Below, piece by piece: positions 1 to 7,900 of a stretch of DNA of 64,000 nucleotides. The stretch's first letter is position 1, and each line of letters opens with the position of its first letter. Both the position numbers and the translations under genes were made by a program. The notes beneath the pieces are model-generated. The model ran no database searches, was not told where the DNA came from, and was given only the letters and a program-made list of their open reading frames with translations. Origin of the DNA: Larkinella humicola (GTDB taxonomy: Bacteria; Bacteroidota; Bacteroidia; Cytophagales; Spirosomataceae); NCBI RefSeq assembly GCF_008727875.1, contig NZ_VTWS01000005.1:62001-126000 (forward strand), in the 5' to 3' direction.

Positions 1-1581
1 GTTGGTGGCCGCCCCGTTGGTGGCAAAACCGTCGCCACTGTAGGGGTTCCGAAACTCCTTGTTTTCAACCACATAGTTATCAATCCCGTAGACGGTTTTC
101 AATTTCAGGTCTTTCAGAATTTCAAATTCGGCGAAGACGCTGCCGATCAGGGTGTTGTTTTCGGATGAGTTTTTGTCCAGATCCAGAATCGTTTGCAGGT
201 TGTAGGCATTGAAAACTCCGAGGGCCGAACTGTTGGGGCCGTAGCCGATGTTGCCGTTGGCGCGGTTGATGTTGTAAGATCCGTCCGCGTTGTAAACCGG
301 CACGTTGGGGGGCAGAATGTAGGTCAGCCGCGCCAGGGGTTGCAGGCCGATGTACTGGGTGTTGACGCTGTTTCCGGACGAAGACGCCACCGAGTTGGGA
401 CCAATCGCGCCCGAATTGGGTCCGGCATTGACTGATTTGCTGTATGTTAAGCTGGTTCCGATGCTGATGCTGCGGTTCAGTTTGTGCTCCAGATTCAGGC
501 GGGCCGACTGCCGTTTGAACGTATTGGTTTTCAGAATCCCGTTCTGGTCGGAATGATTGAGCGACAGGAAGTAATTGGTCGCGTCGTTGGCGCCCGAAAC
601 GCTGACGGTATGGTTTTGCGATACGCCGGTCTGATACGCGACATCGTTCCAGTCGGTGCCCACGTCGCTGCCATCCGCATTTTTCCCCAGCACAAAACCG
701 GGGGTCAAACCGGCGTTGACGCGCGCTTCGTTTTTGATCGTCACGTAATCGGCCGGGTTCAGCAGCGGCAACAGATTGAACGGTTTACTAAAGCTCACCC
801 AACCGTCGTAGCTCACCTTGGTCCGGCCTTTTTTTCCCTTTTTAGTCGTAATCACCACCACACCGTTGGCGGCCCGGGAACCGTAAATAGCCGTGGCCGA
901 GGCATCTTTCAGAATATCAATCGTCTCAATATCACTGGGATTGATGTCGGCCAGCGGGTTGTTACCCACCGCTCCACCGGCGGAGCCCGTAAAAACCGTC
1001 ACCCCATCGACCAGAATCAGCGGGTACACCGACGACGTGATTGAGTTGATCCCCCGGATGCGAAAAACCGGCGTTGCGTTCAGGGCACTGCTGGGCTGAA
1101 CGATGTTGACCCCGGCAGCCTGCCCCCCTAGAAGTTGGTCGAGGCTTTGGGCCGGACGGTTTTCCAGTTGCGTTGCCGAAACCTTGGAGGCCGAACCCGT
1201 AAACGCTTTTTTGCTTTCGCTGGAATAGCCGGTAACAATCACTTCATTTAACTGACGGGTGTCGGCCGTCAGGGTAATAGCAAACGACGTCTGATTGCCG
1301 ATGAGCAATTCCTTTGTGACGTAACCGATGGACGTAATAACCAGCGTTTTGCCCGTCGGTGGCACCGAAAGCGAGAATGTACCGCCCGCGTCGGTTTGTG
1401 AACCGATAGTGGTTCCCAGCACCACGATGTTGACACCGGGCAGGGGTTGGTTATCGTCCTGGCCAATCACGGTGCCGGTAATCAGCCGGGCCTGGGAAAA
1501 GGCAATGGAGGGTGTTAAAAACAGCAGCAAGGCGGTTTTTAACACCGGGATGATTCGACGGAGTAACGGAGTTGTTTCCAT
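1..1581 (-). CDS. SusC/RagA family TonB-linked outer membrane receptor, 5' part (cut by window edge)
   Basis: Reading leftward from the ATG at 1581 stays open to the window edge, giving about 527 residues. There is a signal peptide (about 1-30), a carboxypeptidase-like regulatory domain (about 34-115, beginning RLITGTVIGQDD), then a plug domain with the SusC signatures VFRIRGINS, PLILVDG and the TonB-linked hallmark IETIDILKDASATAIYGSRAANG. The family imports oligosaccharides or other large substrates through the outer membrane with a SusD lipoprotein. The barrel C-terminus and any SusD partner lie off the left edge. A 280-bp leader contains a cysteine-rich micro-ORF on the same strand. The family call is firm; the substrate is unknown. 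Confidence 0.95.
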   Translation of the reverse strand, partial: METTPLLRRIIPVLKTALLLFLTPSIAFSQARLITGTVIGQDDNQPLPGVNIVVLGTTIGSQTDAGGTFSLSVPPTGKTLVITSIGYVTKELLIGNQTSFAITLTADTRQLNEVIVTGYSSESKKAFTGSASKVSATQLENRPAQSLDQLLGGQAAGVNIVQPSSALNATPVFRIRGINSITSSVYPLILVDGVTVFTGSAGGAVGNNPLADINPSDIETIDILKDASATAIYGSRAANGVVVITTKKGKKGRTKVSYDGWVSFSKPFNLLPLLNPADYVTIKNEARVNAGLTPGFVLGKNADGSDVGTDWNDVAYQTGVSQNHTVSVSGANDATNYFLSLNHSDQNGILKTNTFKRQSARLNLEHKLNRSISIGTSLTYSKSVNAGPNSGAIGPNSVASSSGNSVNTQYIGLQPLARLTYILPPNVPVYNADGSYNINRANGNIGYGPNSSALGVFNAYNLQTILDLDKNSSENNTLIGSVFAEFEILKDLKLKTVYGIDNYVVENKEFRNPYSGDGFATNGAATN

Positions 1582-1685
1582 GTAAAACAGAGGAATTGAA
1601 TTGGATCAAATTGCGGGAATGTAACGCCACTTTTCGCCCGTTGAAACGGAAAAGCAGTTCGTTCAAAAGAATTAAACTAGTATTT

Positions 1686-1702
1686 CTATATACTTTATAT
1701 AG
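1686..1702. promoter_or_regulatory. AT-rich perfect palindrome CTATATA-CTT-TATATAG
   Basis: A perfect 7-bp inverted repeat with a 3-nt centre, about 105 bp upstream of the truncated SusC gene. It resembles the CTAT-N7-ATAG boxes elsewhere in the window but has a 9-nt spacer between CTAT and ATAG. It may be an operator or part of the SusC promoter; this is a sequence observation only. Confidence 0.4.
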
Positions 1703-1740
1703 TAATAGTGCGTCATATAATTTCTGGCGGGAAACCCGAT

Positions 1741-1808
1741 AGACAGGCCGACAGGCCCATAAGAATAATCAACCACCGAAAAATCAGATAAGCCTGACGG
1801 GCCTGTCT
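1741..1808. repeat. GC-rich imperfect inverted repeat (hairpin)
   Basis: Arms beginning AGACAGGCC at 1741 and ending GGCCTGTCT at 1808 pair across about 33 nt of loop, with further imperfect pairing inside. It lies between the cysteine-rich micro-ORF and SusC on the minus strand. It could be a transcript-level structure such as an attenuator or pause, or an interspersed palindromic element. Confidence 0.45.
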
Positions 1809-1858
1809 ACCGGGGTATCAGCCAAAAAAACACGTGAAGTCAGATGAGAGAATGGCGC

Positions 1859-1975
1859 TTAACAACAACAGCCATTGGGGCAACGCAGAAGGGCACAATC
1901 AGCCTCTACCGGATCAAAAAAAACCACCTGTGCCATCGGGGTCAATGGCGAAAAAGACGTAGATATCCCTTTCAT
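1859..1975 (-). CDS. 38-aa cysteine-rich micro-ORF upstream of SusC
   Basis: A short reading frame starts at ATG 1975 and stops with TAA at 1859-1861. The product begins MKGISTSFSPL and ends LLRCPNGCCC, so five of its last twelve residues are cysteines or directly follow RC. Three consecutive TGT codons immediately precede the stop. It sits on the same strand as the SusC gene, with about 280 bp between its stop and the SusC start, and that spacer holds a GC-rich hairpin. This layout is what one expects of a leader peptide that senses cysteinyl-tRNA. It resembles the two RCC micro-ORFs at 2602 and 19870 only in its terminal Arg-Cys composition. No strong Shine-Dalgarno is visible. Existence as a translated peptide is inferred. 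Confidence 0.5.
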   Translation of the reverse strand: MKGISTSFSPLTPMAQVVFFDPVEADCALLRCPNGCCC

Positions 1976-2433
1976 TGTCGTAAATGAAAAAAGTTAGTTG
2001 CTTCCGACGCTTCTGCTGGTGGTTAACAAAAGTCCGGGTGAATAGTCATTCTACTTAATCAGCAGACAAAGTAAACTACTCTCTGGACTACAATCCAAAT
2101 CCTTTTGTTTTTTTTTGAAAAAAAGGACTAAAAAAACATTATAATTCTATTTTACACCTAAAATATTCTACTCAATAACTGTGACAAACCTTCGCCTTCA
2201 TCGAACGCTTGTGGTTTGCGGCCAACACCCCGCTTCAGCAATTGAAAAGCAAGGCAAATCCTGAAAACTGGAACGCCTGTCAGGCAGTCGCCTTCCGGCC
2301 GCAGTTCGGTTGAAAGATACCGGAAACCGGATTGGGTGGCCTTTGCCAAAGCCGTTCAGGCAGTATACTGGTTAAAAAATCACAACCGAACTGACCAGAA
2401 CTAGTAAACAGCAGCACCAAATCTATACTATGC
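1976..2433. other. Intergenic stretch without a recognisable gene
   Basis: I see no convincing protein gene here. It holds a perfect inverted repeat TATTTTA-CACC-TAAAATA (2148-2165) and an A/T-rich run around 2100-2135 with CCTTTT/AAAAGG complementarity. A 63-codon minus-strand frame at 2158-2349 has no family resemblance and is probably chance. Confidence 0.5.
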
Positions 2434-2488
2434 CTATAAATAATATAGAATAATTTTTGGAAATACGAAATTGCCGTTCTTATCTTTA
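2434..2488 (+). promoter_or_regulatory. Promoter with CTAT-N7-ATAG box for the micro-ORF/TlpA-like operon
   Basis: The 15-nt palindrome CTATAAATAATATAG (2434-2448) lies directly before a TTTG -33 element (2456-2459). After exactly 21 nt comes TATCTTTA (2481-2488), close to the Bacteroidota -7 consensus TAnnTTTG. The same arrangement, with the same 21-nt spacing and the same -7 sequence, stands upstream of the paralogous gene at 19718. The conservation argues that box and promoter are functional. The box has the T-N11-A form typical of LysR-type regulators. Confidence 0.7.
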
Positions 2489-2601
2489 CAGCGTCTTACA
2501 ATTACTACCTGCAAAGTAGTTTCGGACCGCCATCGCGGTGGATTTACATCAAAAGGGAAAACCGACTCGTTGCCCCTGAGGAACTATACCTTTGCAACCC
2601 C

Positions 2602-2694
2602 ATGCCTACCCATTCTATTCTGTCCCGCTGCGAGCCTGCTCAGGCCCGGCCCCTTGCCCTCCGATGTTGTCAAACCACCGGACAACGCGGTTAG
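2602..2694 (+). CDS. 30-aa Cys-Cys micro-ORF (putative leader peptide), copy 1
   Basis: A 31-codon frame (ATG 2602, TAG 2692-2694) encodes a peptide whose core ALRCCQ and ending TGQRG match the paralogue at 19870-19962. The two peptides have equal length and share 16 of 30 residues, including R9-C10 and R21-C22-C23-Q24. The 18 nt encoding ALRCCQ are identical. The gap from the micro-ORF stop to the downstream TlpA-like start is 152 bp here and 151 bp in the other copy. The paired TGT codons lie in or next to the 5' arm of a small stem GTTGTC...GACAAC, so ribosome position could change folding. I infer a cysteine-responsive or redox-responsive leader peptide. An RNA element conserved for another reason is the alternative. 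Confidence 0.6.
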   Translation: MPTHSILSRCEPAQARPLALRCCQTTGQRG

Positions 2695-2794
2695 ACCTGC
2701 GTATCCGTTTCCCGGTTTTTCTCGATAGCCTGCGTCGCTAACGACCCCGAACGGAGTCAGCTTTATCTTTTTCGCCCAGTACTATACTTATTCT

Positions 2795-2809
2795 CTATGA
2801 ATACTATAG
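2795..2809. promoter_or_regulatory. Second CTAT-N7-ATAG box between micro-ORF and TlpA-like gene
   Basis: CTATGAATACTATAG sits inside a longer imperfect palindrome spanning about 2780-2811. It is conserved base for base in the paralogous leader (19756-19770). No promoter element follows it before the gene at 2847, so it may be a downstream operator or an RNA hairpin in the leader. Confidence 0.5.
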
Positions 2810-2846
2810 TAAATCCAACTCTTCACAATTTTAAAAAACAGGTACC

Positions 2847-4142
2847 ATGAAAGTAAAACCATTCCTTGCTCTGTGCAGCGTCGGCGCTGCGATCCTGACG
2901 GGCAACGGCGCGCAGGCTCAGGACAAAACCATCAAAACCGGCATCTGGCGGGGCGAATTCGTTATCAGCGAGACCAAAATTCCGTTCAATTTTGAGTATA
3001 CCGCTCAGGACAGGGTGCAGCCGATTCTGACGCTACTCAACGGAACGCGTCGCGACGACTTCAAAGTGCAGCAAATCGGCCCGGATTCGATCTTTGTCAA
3101 AATGAACACCTACGACGCAGCCTTGGTAGCCCGCGTAGAATCCGACGGCAAAATTACCGGCGAATACCGGAGTCTGGTTCCCGGTTTTCGGGGAAATTCG
3201 CTTCCGTTTGTGGCCGAACACGGGAAAAACTACCGCTTTGTCGAATACGGAAAAGAACAGCCTACGAACCACAACCTGACGGGCAAGTGGGACCTGAAAA
3301 TCTACAGCAAAGCCAAACTACCGGACAACGTGGCGCTGTTGAAACAGGAAGGCAATAAGCTAACCGGCGTGGTGATGTCGACAGTGGGCGACAGCCGCGA
3401 ACTGGAAGGCGTTGTGCAAGGTGATGAGTTTGTGCTCTCGCATTTCTCCGGCCCGAATCCGCGCGTTTACCGGGGCAAAATCAACGAAGACGGTTCCATC
3501 ACCGGCGAGCTGAGTTCCGGCATTTATAACAGCACCAAGTTTGAAGGCATTCCCAGCAAAACCGTTGAGTTGCCCGACCCGTATAAGATTACCTACCTGA
3601 AAGAAGGCTACAAGAAGCTGGATTTTACACTGCCCGATCTGGATGGAAAGCAAGTCTCATTGTCGGACAACAAGTACAAAGGCAAGGTGGTCATTGTCGA
3701 AATCATCGGAACCTGGTGCCCGAACTGCACCGATCAGACGGCATTCCTCTCACCCTGGTTCAAGGCCAACAAAAACCGGGGCGTGGAAGCCATTGCCATT
3801 GGATTTGAGCAGAAAGACGACCTGGCCTACGCCAAATACACGCTCGGTACGCTTCGGAAAAAATACGGCATCGAGTACGATATCCTGTTCGGTGGCATTG
3901 CCGACAAGAAGGTGGCTTCCGAAAAACTGCCCGCACTGAACCAAATGATGGCTTTTCCGACCACGATCATCATCGACCGGAAGGGCGAGGTTCGGCAGAT
4001 TCATACCGGCTACACGGGCGAAATCACGGGTGAGTATTTTAAAAACTACGTTACCAAGTGGAACCAGGATCTGGATGCCCTGATCGCCGAACCGGTTCCG
4101 GCCGACCTGTCAAAAGCCCGGGCATCGAGACAATCGGAATAA
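2847..4142 (+). CDS. TlpA-like periplasmic thioredoxin with duplicated N-terminal beta domains, paralogue 1
   Basis: The 431-residue protein has a signal peptide (1-24, ending AQA). Two similar beta-rich domains follow (about 30-138 and 145-240; the first begins GIWRGEF, the second GKWDLKI). The C-terminal redoxin/TlpA domain (about 255-410) carries WCPNC with Cys291 and Cys294 and the cis-proline region FPTTIII. TlpA-like proteins reduce or shuttle disulfides in the periplasm. The beta domains are not ones I can name. Two close paralogues lie at 18441 and 22937. Its signal-peptide DNA is identical to that of the 18441 copy. It is followed by a DsbD N-terminal-like gene and preceded by a Cys-Cys micro-ORF, suggesting thiol or sulfur stress as the context. 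The redox fold is firm; the substrate is unknown. Confidence 0.9.
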   Translation: MKVKPFLALCSVGAAILTGNGAQAQDKTIKTGIWRGEFVISETKIPFNFEYTAQDRVQPILTLLNGTRRDDFKVQQIGPDSIFVKMNTYDAALVARVESDGKITGEYRSLVPGFRGNSLPFVAEHGKNYRFVEYGKEQPTNHNLTGKWDLKIYSKAKLPDNVALLKQEGNKLTGVVMSTVGDSRELEGVVQGDEFVLSHFSGPNPRVYRGKINEDGSITGELSSGIYNSTKFEGIPSKTVELPDPYKITYLKEGYKKLDFTLPDLDGKQVSLSDNKYKGKVVIVEIIGTWCPNCTDQTAFLSPWFKANKNRGVEAIAIGFEQKDDLAYAKYTLGTLRKKYGIEYDILFGGIADKKVASEKLPALNQMMAFPTTIIIDRKGEVRQIHTGYTGEITGEYFKNYVTKWNQDLDALIAEPVPADLSKARASRQSE

Positions 4143-4167
4143 GGAACGGCAACCGTATTCGTATCCC

Positions 4168-4207
4168 GTTTCGAACGCCGGTGAAGAACAAGGCCGGCGT
4201 TCGAAAC
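4168..4207. repeat. Perfect 14-bp intercistronic hairpin
   Basis: GTTTCGAACGCCGG (4168-4181) pairs perfectly with its complement at 4194-4207 across a 12-nt loop, between the TlpA-like gene and the DsbD-N-like gene. There is no T-run after it, so it is more likely an mRNA processing or stability structure than a strong terminator. Confidence 0.6.
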
Positions 4208-4225
4208 CCTCTTCTCACAAGCATC

Positions 4226-4705
4226 ATGAATCCGTTTACAATAAGACGTCTTTGCCGAAATTCAGGCGCCATCCTGCTGTTCGTTTCCACGGTTGCCTGT
4301 GCGCAGGAGGCCGCAGACATTACCAAATGGAACGTTCGGCTATCAAAACCTACGGCCAAACCGGGTGAGGTGGTGGATATCATCTTTTCGGCAACCATCA
4401 ATGATACCTGGAAGTTATACTCTTCTGATTTTGCGAGTGATATTGGCCCGCTACCGACGGAATTCAACTTCGACAAGGCCACTTCCTACGCGTTGGTCGG
4501 GTCGGTTCAGGCCATCCATCCGAAGAAAACCGTTGATCCGGCCTGGGATCAACCCTACACGTATTTTGCAAAGAAGGCCGAATTCCGGCAGAGAGTCAAG
4601 GTGCTCACCACCGGCTATCAGGTTAAAGGTACGATTAAGGGCCTGCTTTGCAGTTCTAAAAATGGCCTTTGCATTCCGTTTTCGGAACCGTTTTCGGTGC
4701 AGTAG
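4226..4705 (+). CDS. Secreted DsbD N-terminal-domain-like protein (both cysteines present)
   Basis: A 159-residue product with a signal peptide (about 1-27, ending VACAQ) and a single immunoglobulin-like domain. It resembles the N-terminal periplasmic domain of thiol:disulfide interchange protein DsbD, with LYSSDF early and LLCSSKNGLCIPF near the C-terminus supplying the two cysteines. The membrane and C-terminal thioredoxin domains of DsbD are absent, so it is a stand-alone domain. I chose ATG 4226 because it begins the signal peptide; an upstream in-frame extension runs back into the TlpA-like gene and looks non-coding. A paralogue at 17150 lacks one cysteine. It may exchange electrons with the adjacent TlpA-like protein (inference). 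Confidence 0.8.
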   Translation: MNPFTIRRLCRNSGAILLFVSTVACAQEAADITKWNVRLSKPTAKPGEVVDIIFSATINDTWKLYSSDFASDIGPLPTEFNFDKATSYALVGSVQAIHPKKTVDPAWDQPYTYFAKKAEFRQRVKVLTTGYQVKGTIKGLLCSSKNGLCIPFSEPFSVQ

Positions 4706-4740
4706 CCAACCCGCTTAAACCAGTGCTACCAGACGGTCAC

Positions 4741-4807
4741 CAAGCTACCTTTGGGCTACCTTGTCAGCGGTCAAAAACCCTGACAGCGGTAGCCCAAATG
4801 TAGCTTG
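4741..4807. repeat. Long two-tier hairpin (20-bp outer stem)
   Basis: Outer arms 4741-4760 and 4788-4807 pair over 20 bp with one mismatch, and an inner GTCAG/CTGAC stem (4763-4767, 4780-4784) closes the loop. It follows the DsbD-N-like stop codon by about 35 bp and may end that transcript, though there is no T-run. It could also be a palindromic interspersed element. Confidence 0.65.
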
Positions 4808-4913
4808 TACATTAACAGGAACAAGTAGTAAAAAAACAACAATTCATTCGCCTTCGCTATTTTGTGTGGATTAGATTTAGTCAATTAGGAGAAGATCGCT
4901 TTTATTTGAATAT

Positions 4914-4928
4914 CTATTTAATCAATAG
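4914..4928. promoter_or_regulatory. CTAT-N7-ATAG box upstream of SusC
   Basis: CTATTTAATCAATAG has 5-bp arms and lies 72 bp before the SusC start at 5000. It matches the box form seen at 2434, 2795, 19756 and 25120. No clear -33/-7 pair at the conserved spacing follows, so its role here is less certain. Confidence 0.4.
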
Positions 4929-4999
4929 ACAATACCTACTTTTTTTCTATTTTTCTCCTTTTACGTGGCACGATACACCATTTACCAATCAAAACACCT

Positions 5000-7900
5000 A
5001 TGACAGTACTTGTATCACCCAGCAAATTACGGGTTTGGTTACTGGCGATCTGGCTGCTGCCGCTGCTGGCCAGAGCCCAGGATCGAACCATCTCGGGAAC
5101 CATCCGGGACGAAAAAAATGAAGCCATTCCGGGCGCTTCGGTCATCGTTAAAAATAGCCAGACCGGTTTGACCTCGGGAACCCTCAGCGATGCAACCGGT
5201 GCGTTCAAGGTCAGTAACCTGCCCACCGGCAACGCCTTCTCCGTGATCATTTCCTTTATTGGTTACGAAACGCAGACCCTGCCCAACGTCCGGCCCGGAC
5301 AAGCGCCCCTGTCGGTCCAGTTGAAAGAATCGGCGTCTGTTCTGGAACAGGTCGTCGTGATTGGGTATGGTAGCCAGCGGAGACGCGAAATTACCGGCGC
5401 CATTGCCTCCGTTCGGGCCGCCGAGTTGAAAGACCAGCCCGTTGCCAATCTGGAACAGGCCATCGCCGGCAAACTGGCGGGGGTGCAGGTGCTGCAAAAT
5501 TCCGGGGCACCCGGTGGCAGCATGAGCATCCGGATTCGGGGACTCAATTCCATTTCGGCCGGCACCGATCCGCTGTACGTAATCGACGGTTTTCCGATTT
5601 CCAACGACCTGAAAAACCTGCAGGGCAGCACGGACCTGATCAATATTTCCGGCATCTCTTCCTTCCAGAAATCGCCGAACCCGATGAGCACACTGAACCC
5701 CGACGACATCGAGTCGATCGAGGTACTGAAAGATGCGTCGGCCGCGTCCATTTACGGGTCGCGGGCGTCCAACGGCGTCATTCTGGTGACGACCAAACGG
5801 GGCAAAAAAGACGGCAAACCGACGTTCAGCTACAGTTCATACGGCGGGGTGCAACAGGCGAGTCATACGATCAAACTCATGGATGCCTACCAGTGGTCAC
5901 AGTTGGTGCTGGATGGCAAAAACAACGCGTACCTGGATGCCAACCCACGGGCCAGCATCAACGATGACAATACGGTTCGGGCTAGTTCCACCTACCAGAT
6001 TCCGCCGGAAATCCTCCCCTACCTCGCCAAAACGCCCGGTTTGACCACTACCGACTGGCAGGACGCCATTTTCCGCAATGCCGCCATTCAGAACCATACC
6101 CTTTCGGCGTCGGGCGGAACCGACAAGGTCCAGTATTACATCTCCGGCAATTATTTTGATCAGCAAGGAATTGTCATCGCATCCGGGTACAAGCGCTACG
6201 GCGTCCGCACCAACCTGACGGCCAGTCTGACCTCCAAATTGAAGGTAGGTCTGGGGTTCAACCCGACGGTCGATCACTACGATCTGGTGAACACGGAAGG
6301 GCCGTTTATCTACGACGGCATTATCGACAACGCCCTCAAAGCCGCTCCTATTTTCCCGGTTTATAACCCGGACGGATCGGTCGCCATCAACAAGCAAAAC
6401 GCCATTGCCTACGGTTTTTCGGGCGGTGAAAACCCGGTTGCTCTGGCTACGCAGATCAAAGACAAACTCAACCACGTCCGCTTGCTGGGCAATATTTTTG
6501 GTGAATACGAAATCATCAACGGTTTGACGTTCAAGACTTATTTTGCGTCCGACCTCAACTATTTCGGCCGAAACTACTACCGCCCGTCTACCCTCGGAGC
6601 CTACCGCCCGATCCAGCAGAATGCTCCGACCATTCCCAAAGGCTCGGCGCAGAACGCCAGCGCCCGGAACTGGCTGTGGGAAAACACATTGACGTATGCG
6701 TTCACGTTAAAAGAAGCGCATAGGTTTAATGTGTTACTGGGCTATACCTCCCAGAAAAACCGGACGGACGCCAGCCAGGTCGATGGTACGGGTTTCCCCA
6801 ACGATGCGGTTCAGACCATCAATGCGGCCACCATCACGAGCGGCACGTCCTCGGCTTCGGAGTGGTCACTCCTGTCCTATTTGGGACGCATCAACTACAA
6901 TTTTTCCGATCGGTATTTCCTTTCCGCCAGCCTGCGCCGGGATGGTTCGTCGCGGTTTGGAGCCAACAACAAATGGGGCTATTTTCCGTCGGTTTCGGGG
7001 GCCTGGCTGATCAGCGGGGAGAATTTCTTCAAGATTCCGGCCATCACCGAACTGAAGCTGCGCGCCAGCTACGGATTAACCGGCAATTTCCAGATCGACA
7101 ACTACGGTTCGCTCGATTTACTCCGGGCCAACAACTACATTCTGGGTGCCGGAACGGGCACGACCAACAACGGCGTCGGGTTGTCGCAACCGGCCAATCC
7201 GGATCTAACCTGGGAAAAGACTTCGCAGTTCAACGCCGGTCTGGACCTGGGGCTGTTCCGGGGGCGGATTTACCTGTCGGCGGATTTTTACAAGAGTGTC
7301 ACCAAAGACCTGCTGCTGTCGGTGAATGTGCCGTTGAGCTCCGGTTTTGCGACGGCGCTGCGGAATGTCGGCAGTGTACAGAATACCGGTGTGGAACTGG
7401 GTTTGACCACCCACAACCTGGAAGGTGCGTTTAAATGGAACACCAATTTCAACATCTCGGCCAACCGGAACAAAGTCCTGCAGCTCGGCCCGAACGGCGC
7501 ACCGATCATTTCCGACGGCGGGGTTGCCAGCATTTTTATCACGCAAATTGGTTCGCCGATCGGCAATTATTACGGCTACGTCAACGGGGGCGTCTTTAAA
7601 AACCAGTCCGAAATCGATGCCTATCCACACTACGCCACCACCAAACCGGGCGACCGGAAGTTCATCGACGTGAACGGCGACGGCAAAATTGACGCCAACG
7701 ACCGGACCATCATCGGCAGTTATTTTCCCAAATTTATCTGGGGGCTGACCAACGACTTCCGGTACAAAGGGGTTGACCTGGCGGTTTCGCTGCAAGCCGT
7801 GCAGGGCAGCAAAATTCTGAACCTGCAACGCCGGTATATCTACAACCTGGAAGGCAACGCCAACCAGATGATCGAAGCGTTGAACTACTGGAAATCGCCC

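Noticed and set aside
2158-2349. 63-codon minus-strand frame
   Set aside because: No family resemblance, no signal peptide or promoter, and composition does not look coding.
4058-4225. N-terminal extension of the DsbD-N-like gene
   Set aside because: It overlaps the preceding gene and a hairpin; the signal peptide begins at 4226.
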